NCBI GenBank assembly: GCA_949957035.1
Contig: CATLIP010000029.1
Location: 1-13,792 of the forward strand
Direction of reading: 5' to 3'
DNA from: an uncultured Lachnospiraceae bacterium
Lineage (GTDB): Bacteria; Bacillota_A; Clostridia; Lachnospirales; Lachnospiraceae
DNA length: 13,792 nt
Position 1 is the stretch's first letter, and each line of letters starts with the position of its first letter. The translations under genes were made by a program, and so were the position numbers. Shown here one piece after another: positions 1-5,219 of the stretch. The notes below the pieces were generated by a model. That model saw only the letters and a program-made list of their open reading frames with translations. It did not search any database and was not told the DNA's origin.

Positions 1-1033
1 AGATTACAATCATTCGAAGATCGTGATAGCTCTGAAAAAATGCTGCCTGCGCCGCCAGTATTCCAAGCTGCCTGTGCAGAGCTTCCTTCTCCCCTGCCAT
101 CCCCAGATGGGCCCGTTTCAGCTCAATGACCTTCGGTTTTTCAATCTCCGAATATCGTCTTCGAATTTCCCTGACCTTCCCTGTAAGTATCTCCTCCTTT
201 GCATCCCATGCCGGTTCCTTTCCTTCTATTTGAAGGCTGGTCTTTCCTTTAAAATACCCGACAGATACTGTGAGAAAATCCTCGTCCGACGCAAGCCTCT
301 CATAGATACGGCTATGGAAATTTCTTACCATATCGGCAAGCTCATCCATCTTAGGATATTGGTATGCATAAACTGCCTGTTCTCTCTCATAAGCTGAGGC
401 AATCTCCTTATGCTTCCCCCACAGATAATCCATATAAGATGCATAACGCCTTCTGTTATTTTTCTTACATACCGCCTTCTCATCCATATACCTGATTCCG
501 GAAAATACAGCCGTCATTCCCGCCATAGAAGCAGACATAAGCAGATAGATTCCTCTCCCCATCCACAGACCGATTATCACCGTCACTGCCATCATAGTCA
601 GAGGCGGCAGGACTGACATGAACAAACCTTTTCTATCCTGCCGCTCTTCCTCTTTTGGAAGTTCTATCCGGATCTTTTCAGCAGAAGGTCTTTTTATAAG
701 CCTTGGAGAACGCTTATACACCGGAAATCCCTCCGGCAGCCTGTCCTTAGACTCTTCCGGAAATTCCACCTTATAGCTGTCAGACAAACCCTGAACGGCA
801 ATCTTTTCTTTCCACACTTCAATCTTGAAATTACCAAGTGAAAGCACATCACCCGGATATAAGTGAAGAGTCCCTGCCTTTATCTTATATCCGTTTCGAT
901 ATATGTCTTCATCATCCTTTATTTCAAAAAACGCCTTCATCCCTCGTATGTACAAACGGCTTTTTAATTCCTGAATACGAACCGCCGCCTCATTTCCTGA
1001 AGAAATTGTAACGTTTTCTCCCCGTTCGAACAC
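1..1033 (-). CDS. essC: EssC, T7SS membrane ATPase, N-terminal part (runs off left edge)
   Basis: This is the N-terminal part of the FtsK/SpoIIIE-type motor ATPase that drives type VII secretion; the ATPase domains lie beyond base 1. Reading the minus strand gives an unbroken frame of about 344 codons. Residues ~1-80 form one FHA-like beta domain, followed by the RSPRLIKRP segment typical of EssC, two membrane segments (~139-157 and ~161-181) and a cytoplasmic region ending in FFQSYHDLRMIVI, which matches the FHSYHDL region of staphylococcal EssC. EssC proteins I know carry two FHA domains before RSPR (~200 residues); here there are only ~108, so the first seems absent. The start is uncertain. 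GTG at 1033 is my choice, preceded by a weak GAAAG. TTG at 1102 would overlap essB. The ATGs at 1062 and 1055 are in other frames and soon hit stops. Identity is confident; the start is not. Confidence 0.88.
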   Translation of the reverse strand, partial: MFERGENVTISSGNEAAVRIQELKSRLYIRGMKAFFEIKDDEDIYRNGYKIKAGTLHLYPGDVLSLGNFKIEVWKEKIAVQGLSDSYKVEFPEESKDRLPEGFPVYKRSPRLIKRPSAEKIRIELPKEEERQDRKGLFMSVLPPLTMMAVTVIIGLWMGRGIYLLMSASMAGMTAVFSGIRYMDEKAVCKKNNRRRYASYMDYLWGKHKEIASAYEREQAVYAYQYPKMDELADMVRNFHSRIYERLASDEDFLTVSVGYFKGKTSLQIEGKEPAWDAKEEILTGKVREIRRRYSEIEKPKVIELKRAHLGMAGEKEALHRQLGILAAQAAFFQSYHDLRMIVI

Positions 1034-1064
1034 ACGTCTTTCACAATCTGTGCATCCTTCATTC

Positions 1065-2159
1065 CTAACTGAGCAATCCCAGTTTTCCAGCCAAATTCTC
1101 AATCTCTTTCATCAACTCCTGCTTCCTGCCATTCTTTTCCTCGCCGGATAACCCTTCATCATCCTCCACCTGACTCAATTCATGCATATATGCATACAAT
1201 AAGAGTCGGTCGTCCGACAGCTTCATAGCAAGGTCCTCGGCCTTTTCAACCTCCAGCCGCCCCAGATATATCCAATAGTCCAGCACCTTTTCATTGGACT
1301 GATAGGTAACTTTGCTCAGAATATTCTCCTTGTCCTTCGCACTAAAGGTATCTACCGCCTGTCCCTGAATGTAGGCTGTGGCAAGCATATATTTTTCGGC
1401 GCGGCCAAGCTCTTCTATCTCAAACCCTTTCAGGGCGTCAATCATTGCGATATAATCTTTTCGAATATAGGCGTCCCCTGCTTCCCTGAGTCTTTCCTGC
1501 CTGGGCATATACCACCCAAAGCTGTAGATGAAGGCTGTGATAAGCAGGAGCAGTAAACAAGCCGAAAACATACCGTACCTGACCAGCCTCCTATAGGTTC
1601 GAATTTCTACCTTCCGCATATTCTTCTCTTTTTCCAAAATACGGCCATAGTATTCCGATAATATTTGTTTTTCTTCCTGTACTGTCTCGGGTTCCATAAG
1701 CCCGGTGACCTCATCCTCCGGCTTTAGAATCTCCAATCCATGATACAGATAGTCCTCATAAGGTCTTGAGCCTTCCAGGATATAACCAATCAATGCCTGG
1801 TACTGCCTCAGGAAATTTTTCATCCTTCCCTTTTGGGCAGTTGAAACAACATCCCTGGTTTTCACCCTGACCCTGCCTAACAAATCATAGTACAGGTTTC
1901 CGGGATCCAGTGAAAACTCATATTTCCGGTATAGCTCTTCTAACTCAGCCACATGGAGCAAGACCGCCAATTTCATGGCCTCTTCCTCTTTTTTTAGTTC
2001 TTCAACTATCTGCATTCCCCGCAAATCGAAGTTCATACAGACGGTTTCTTTTTCCTCCTCTATTCTGCAGGGGAGAAACAGATGATGCTTCTCTTCCAGC
2101 CGTTTGAAGTCGTATATTCCCTTTGCCCTCAAGTCGCTCCTTCGTATCCTGACCTTCAA
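1065..2159 (-). CDS. essB: EssB (YukC family), T7SS membrane pseudokinase-like subunit
   Basis: EssB is a bitopic core protein of the Firmicute type VII secretion system; its cytoplasmic N-terminal domain has a degenerate kinase fold and its extracytoplasmic part is helical. Here a soluble region of ~195 residues precedes one hydrophobic segment (MFSACLLLLLITAFIYSFGW), then a helical repeat region containing GDAYIRKDYIAMIDAL and LDYWIYLGRLEVEKAEDLA, which follow the EssB pattern GYQAFVKEDYTQVL and YWMELGQGHLDEAI. I chose TTG at 2159 because GAGGGG lies 9 bases before it and it begins 22 bases after esaB ends. A longer TTG start at 2216 (383 aa) overlaps esaB and has a poor ribosome site. At 364 aa it is shorter than S. 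aureus EssB (about 444) because the long charged C-terminal tail is missing. The stop is 31 bases before the chosen essC start. Confidence 0.9.
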   Translation of the reverse strand: MKVRIRRSDLRAKGIYDFKRLEEKHHLFLPCRIEEEKETVCMNFDLRGMQIVEELKKEEEAMKLAVLLHVAELEELYRKYEFSLDPGNLYYDLLGRVRVKTRDVVSTAQKGRMKNFLRQYQALIGYILEGSRPYEDYLYHGLEILKPEDEVTGLMEPETVQEEKQILSEYYGRILEKEKNMRKVEIRTYRRLVRYGMFSACLLLLLITAFIYSFGWYMPRQERLREAGDAYIRKDYIAMIDALKGFEIEELGRAEKYMLATAYIQGQAVDTFSAKDKENILSKVTYQSNEKVLDYWIYLGRLEVEKAEDLAMKLSDDRLLLYAYMHELSQVEDDEGLSGEEKNGRKQELMKEIENLAGKLGLLS

Positions 2160-2181
2160 TGTCTGCTTCCCCTCTTTTCCT

Positions 2182-2451
2182 TCAATATTCGCTGCTAATC
2201 TTGGGGAGCCCTCCAATCATCAGAATATCCCCGGCATAAATCTTTCCCTGCCAAAATGTCTGGGAGGAATCCACATATTCTTTCCATCGTACGGAATACA
2301 CACCGGGCTTTATCTTCTGACCTTCTCCGGAAAGGAATCCATTCTCAAGGAGCTGTCCATAGACATCCTCTATCTTCTGCTTTGGCCTGACCATAACATC
2401 TAATTTTTTATTTTCCTCCCCGGTCTCCCCTTCCATGAAAGTAACAATCAT
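2182..2451 (-). CDS. esaB: EsaB/YukD-like small ubiquitin-fold T7SS protein
   Basis: This 89-residue protein fits the YukD/EsaB family, small cytoplasmic ubiquitin-like proteins needed for or tuning type VII secretion. It opens with a beta strand (MIVTFME), has a central helix-forming stretch (KIEDVYGQLLENGFL) and ends in GKIYAGDILMIGG, close to the IADGDILKL end of S. aureus EsaB. No membrane segment or signal is present. Its ATG overlaps the TGA of the preceding essA gene in an ATGA arrangement, which suggests translational coupling. It sits directly before essB, as esaB does in staphylococci. The central stretch (residues ~45-65, with YSVRWKEYVD) diverges from the classic members. Family assignment rests on size, the two end motifs and position. 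Confidence 0.82.
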   Translation of the reverse strand: MIVTFMEGETGEENKKLDVMVRPKQKIEDVYGQLLENGFLSGEGQKIKPGVYSVRWKEYVDSSQTFWQGKIYAGDILMIGGLPKISSEY

Positions 2452-2921
2452 TGCCCTACTCCTCCTGTTCTATGATTGAGGCAGGCATTGCCCTCTCTGT
2501 CTGACTTTCGCCTTCTTAAAGAACATCTCCATACAAGTATGCCTGTCATTCCCGCCGCAATGATTCCCGGAAACAGAAAGGCTCCCTGTAAAGTCTCCGT
2601 TTTCTCATTCATCTCCGGCGGCGAAGTTCTCGATACGGAACCTTCAACCGTTGAAACCACTGGTATTTCCTGAAAAATCCGGCTATGGATTCTCTCAAGC
2701 TTCTCCTCCTCTGTCCTTCCCTCCGTCCCAAATACCCCTTGCCGTATTCCTTCCAACATCTGTTTTTCCTCTGTCTGACACTTCCCCGCCTTGTGCATCG
2801 TCTCCTCTGCAAAGACGGGGAGTTCATACAGGTCGCTTAAGGGAGCCCGGGTGACCTCCCCATCTTCCATATCTGATTCGAGTACGTCGGGGTCAAGCCG
2901 TATCTCACCTTTTTGGTCCAC
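2448..2921 (-). CDS. essA: EssA-like T7SS membrane protein, no N-terminal signal segment
   Basis: This 157-residue protein has one hydrophobic segment at ~112-132 (QGAFLFPGIIAAGMTGILVW) followed by a basic tail (RCSLRRRKSDR), so the C-terminus should be cytoplasmic. EssA of S. aureus has a similar length and a membrane segment near the C-terminus, and lies just before esaB, as here. The N-terminal GEIRLDPDVLESDM and the glutamate-rich middle fit EssA-like proteins loosely. Unlike S. aureus EssA it lacks an N-terminal hydrophobic segment: the frame starts at GTG 2921, five bases after the esxA stop, and upstream in frame there is no start before a stop at 2958-2960. There is no clear ribosome site, so it may depend on translation of esxA. 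Assignment is mostly by synteny and topology; it could be a lineage-specific protein in the EssA position. Confidence 0.62.
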   Translation of the reverse strand: MDQKGEIRLDPDVLESDMEDGEVTRAPLSDLYELPVFAEETMHKAGKCQTEEKQMLEGIRQGVFGTEGRTEEEKLERIHSRIFQEIPVVSTVEGSVSRTSPPEMNEKTETLQGAFLFPGIIAAGMTGILVWRCSLRRRKSDREGNACLNHRTGGVGQ

Positions 2922-2926
2922 TTCTT

Positions 2927-3217
2927 CTATCCGCGGTTCATAGAGCCTGCCGCCCGGTCAAACTCTGCATACTGCTGTGCATTCATTACAACACCCTGTC
3001 CAATAGCGCCAATCAATTCCCGCATCGCCTCAAAACTCGGCGCCATCTCCGCAACTCTCGCGGCAAATCCTTCATAGCCGCTTCCTTCCCATAACTCCGG
3101 CAGTTGACGGTTTACCACGTCATTCAGATAATTCTGAAGAGCCGTAACATCCTCTACATGGCTCCCAATCTCCTGACCTCTTAAAACCACATCCTCCGTG
3201 TTCATTCTGATACTCAT
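2927..3217 (-). CDS. esxA: WXG100 family secreted protein (EsxA-like)
   Basis: A 96-residue, helical-hairpin protein of the WXG100 family, the small secreted substrates and partners of type VII systems. The hallmark turn is W43-E44-G45 (LPELWEGSGYEGF) between two amphipathic helices. Near the C-terminus, Y83-A-E-F-D87 fits the YxxxD/E secretion signal described for mycobacterial ESX substrates. There is no Sec signal peptide, as expected. The ribosome site is the strongest in the cluster: AAGGAGG with about 9 bases before ATG at 3217, consistent with high expression of a structural or secreted protein. It lies 36 bases after the EsaA-like gene and 5 bases before essA. It probably forms a homodimer; no partner WXG100 gene and no LXG toxin is visible in the window. 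Confidence 0.93.
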   Translation of the reverse strand: MSIRMNTEDVVLRGQEIGSHVEDVTALQNYLNDVVNRQLPELWEGSGYEGFAARVAEMAPSFEAMRELIGAIGQGVVMNAQQYAEFDRAAGSMNRG

Positions 3218-3253
3218 AATCTTTCTTCCTCCTTCTCAAATATTTCACAGCCG

Positions 3254-4903
3254 CTATGGATTTGCAGCCGCTTGATTCACAGACCTGTCCACTGCGCTCA
3301 GTGGATTTGCTATAAACTGATAGACTCGTGCATACTCCGCACTGCCAATCCTCGTATATTTAAGCTTTGACGAAAAGCCTCCTAAAATTCCTTGATTCAT
3401 GGCGCTGCTCTTTTCTTTCCTTTCTTTTGCCGCGCCTAGGCCTTGTGCAAGCGCTTCCTCGGACGCCTCCTTAGCCTCTGCCGCATGCTTTTGCAATTGC
3501 TTTGTATACTCTCTTGACGAAGCCGCTGATTTCTGTGCAAACTCCATATAGGCCTGCTGATTATCCAATAACTCTTCCTGCATGATTCTATGGTTTTCCC
3601 TTAGATCCTGAATACTCTGTGCAAGGAACACATCATCGGCCTGAGGCTTAAAACCGGAAAGCTGCTCATTATATGCACCGAGTACTGTAAGTTCCTCTGC
3701 ATATCTCTTCAAAAATGAATCTTTTACCCTGTCTGCATTGATATTCAAGGTATCCACATATTCTGTTTTGACCAGTTCTGTTATCCTGTCCATATCCAGT
3801 TCTTTCGTCTGCTCCATCTCTTCAAGCAAAGAATCAATCTCCTGATTTTGTTTCAGCGCTGATGAAATCACCCATTGCAGGCAGCCATCGTCATCTGATA
3901 CGGGCTGGTCTGTATCCTCTGGCTGTTCGAATCTTTTGATTAATTCCTCGTTATCATCCTTAAATTTCTTCAAATATCCAAGTATCTTTTCTTTCTCTAA
4001 CAACTGCTTCGACTGCCGCTCTAATTCAACGCGTAACTTCTCTTCCGCCTTTCCTGCAATATCCTCTCCATTCTCATCCTTGGTGAGCTGAATCTCCCTT
4101 ACCTGCCCGCTCAGGGTTTTTAACTGCTTTGACAAATCAAGCCCGCCGGCGCTTATAGATTCAATTTCCCTTTGGATATCCCGGATATTGTTTGCGTACT
4201 CCTCCTCCAGCCTTTCCGAAAGCCCGACGCTTCGCGCTGTGTATTTCGAAATATCCAACGCTTCCGGCATGGTTTCTTCCTTCGGCATCTCAGGTATCTC
4301 CACAAGAGTCACCAAGTCTTGCGTCTTTATCTTCTCTATGGCCTCCATATCCTTTAAATCATTCTCCATCACACGTACCGCTTTGTCCTGAGCATCATGA
4401 AATTCTCTCAATATATTATCCACATACATATAGCTCAAATGATTGTTCAGGGAATCAATATAACTCCTTACATTGTAGAGAAGTTCATACTGCCTTTTAC
4501 CGGAATAGGACTGATTGACCCTGTACTCTATCTGGGAGACCTGCGGCTCTGTGTTGATGCTCTCCACATTCTGCGAAAAAGCCGCAGGAATGATCACATA
4601 CGCCCCGTATCTTCCTGTTTCAAGCCCGGTTCTTGCCGCCTCTAAGGATGCATACTCGAAATCCATACAAGGGAATTTAGACAACCTCTGCGCATAATTC
4701 ACCTGCCCGTCTTTTCCTGATACTCCCTCGTCTAAGTTGACTACGGCAATCTTCTCAGACTCTTTTCTTTCTCTTTTGTCAGGCGCCGCATACACCTTCT
4801 GCTCTGAAAATTTATCATGTCGTCCAACATAAATTCCCGCCCCGCAAAAAGCAGCGGCTAAAAGCATAAATGTTAAAAATATAGCAATTCTCTTATAATT
4901 CAT
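3254..4903 (-). CDS. esaA: EsaA/YueB-like T7SS protein lacking the C-terminal membrane domain
   Basis: First gene of the T7SS operon. A membrane segment at 7-27 (IAIFLTFMLLAAAFCGAGIYV) follows a basic start, so the remaining ~520 residues should lie outside the membrane. IAVVNLDEG at ~52-60 and GRYGAYVIIPAAFS at ~97-110 are typical of the YhgE/Pip-EsaA N-terminal region. Residues ~220-500 are charged, coiled-coil-like helices. EsaA/YueB proteins are usually near 1000 residues and end with several membrane helices after a conserved ANP-type segment. This one stops at 549 residues, just after FIANPLSAVDRSVNQAAANP. The stop is followed 36 bases later by esxA, so no remnant of the membrane part is nearby. 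The start ATG is preceded by AAGGAGAAG. It may be a genuine short form or pair with a membrane protein encoded elsewhere. Confidence 0.78.
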   Translation of the reverse strand: MNYKRIAIFLTFMLLAAAFCGAGIYVGRHDKFSEQKVYAAPDKRERKESEKIAVVNLDEGVSGKDGQVNYAQRLSKFPCMDFEYASLEAARTGLETGRYGAYVIIPAAFSQNVESINTEPQVSQIEYRVNQSYSGKRQYELLYNVRSYIDSLNNHLSYMYVDNILREFHDAQDKAVRVMENDLKDMEAIEKIKTQDLVTLVEIPEMPKEETMPEALDISKYTARSVGLSERLEEEYANNIRDIQREIESISAGGLDLSKQLKTLSGQVREIQLTKDENGEDIAGKAEEKLRVELERQSKQLLEKEKILGYLKKFKDDNEELIKRFEQPEDTDQPVSDDDGCLQWVISSALKQNQEIDSLLEEMEQTKELDMDRITELVKTEYVDTLNINADRVKDSFLKRYAEELTVLGAYNEQLSGFKPQADDVFLAQSIQDLRENHRIMQEELLDNQQAYMEFAQKSAASSREYTKQLQKHAAEAKEASEEALAQGLGAAKERKEKSSAMNQGILGGFSSKLKYTRIGSAEYARVYQFIANPLSAVDRSVNQAAANP

Positions 4904-4961
4904 CTTCTCCTTCCTTTTTCGATTTCAATCTTCTGATTTTCTTTTACATGGGTTTCTTTGG

Positions 4962-4991
4962 AATGAAATGGTTCCGCTTAGAACCTTCATT
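4962..4991 (-). promoter_or_regulatory. Hairpin in the T7SS operon leader
   Basis: AATGAA (4962-4967) pairs with TTCATT (4986-4991), and GGTTC (4970-4974) pairs with GAACC (4981-4985), with a two-base bulge (AT) and a six-base loop. This gives 11 base pairs in the predicted untranslated leader of esaA, about 60 bases before its start codon. No T-run follows on the minus strand, so it does not look like an intrinsic terminator. It may stabilise the mRNA or be a protein- or RNA-binding site. Confidence 0.4.
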
Positions 4992-5033
4992 ACAGATACA
5001 CTCTGATTTGAATAAAAATATGATTCTTATGAT

Positions 5034-5047
5034 GTGTTGAACAACAC
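5034..5047. promoter_or_regulatory. Palindrome just downstream of the predicted T7SS transcription start
   Basis: GTGTTG-AA-CAACAC is a perfect inverted repeat with six-base arms. It lies about 12 to 25 bases downstream of the transcription start predicted from the minus-strand promoter at 5066-5094, a usual place for a repressor operator. No regulator gene lies nearby to name the protein that binds. Confidence 0.35.
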
Positions 5048-5065
5048 TATATGTATGTGAGGCTT

Positions 5066-5094
5066 ATCATACATGATTCCCCTCTTCTTGTCAA
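5066..5094 (-). promoter_or_regulatory. Sigma-A promoter of the T7SS operon
   Basis: On the minus strand TTGACA (5094-5089) and TATGAT (5071-5066) are separated by exactly 17 bases, a near-consensus vegetative promoter. Transcription would begin near 5059, leaving an unusually long leader of about 155 bases before the esaA ATG at 4903. The leader holds a palindrome and a hairpin, so expression may be controlled after initiation too. Confidence 0.75.
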
Positions 5095-5102
5095 TAACCT
5101 CC

Positions 5103-5121
5103 AAAATCTTTCAAAGATTTT
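5103..5121. promoter_or_regulatory. Perfect 9+9 palindrome in the divergent promoter region
   Basis: AAAATCTTT-C-AAAGATTTT is a perfect inverted repeat with a single central base. It lies nine bases upstream of the -35 box of the T7SS promoter and three bases from the tandem 0A-like boxes. It looks like a binding site for a dimeric regulator. There is no T-run pattern at gene ends that would make it a terminator, and neither adjacent gene ends here. Confidence 0.4.
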
Positions 5122-5123
5122 CG

Positions 5124-5140
5124 TTCGACTTTTTTCGACA
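5124..5140 (-). promoter_or_regulatory. Tandem Spo0A (0A) box-like sites
   Basis: On the minus strand the sequence reads TGTCGAA, AAA, AGTCGAA. The first heptamer is a perfect match to the 0A box TGNCGAA and the second differs only in its first base. Their starts are 10 bases apart, on one face of the helix, which is the arrangement of the paired boxes in the Bacillus abrB promoter. They lie 15 bases upstream of the -35 of the helicase gene and about 30 bases upstream of the -35 of the T7SS operon, so Spo0A could act on either. The identification is from sequence match alone. Confidence 0.5.
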
Positions 5141-5155
5141 AATTCCCTTTTTCTA

Positions 5156-5184
5156 TTGACCAAAACCCCCTTTCCACCTATGAT
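5156..5184 (+). promoter_or_regulatory. Sigma-A promoter of the EndoQ-helicase gene
   Basis: TTGACC (5156-5161) and TATGAT (5179-5184) are 17 bases apart, placing the transcription start near 5191 and giving a leader of about 29 bases before ATG 5220. Because the -10 box includes base 5184, a longer reading of the gene from TTG at 5184 cannot be translated from this transcript, which supports the ATG at 5220. Confidence 0.75.
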
Positions 5185-5219
5185 TGATATATAGTCAGAT
5201 TTTGAAAGAAGGTATCGTT

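Noticed and set aside
23..616. Two plus-strand open frames (124 and 68 codons) near the left edge
   Set aside because: The minus strand through the same bases gives a continuous EssC N-terminus with strong family features, so these are shadows.
3254..4903. Reading this gene as a phage infection protein (Pip) or a generic YhgE protein
   Set aside because: The shared N-terminal motif allows it, but placement as first gene of a T7SS operon next to esxA and essA favours EsaA.
5184..5219. 12-codon upstream extension of the EndoQ-helicase gene from TTG 5184
   Set aside because: The TTG overlaps the -10 box, so it would not be in the transcript; ATG 5220 has a ribosome site and begins with the PHP strand.
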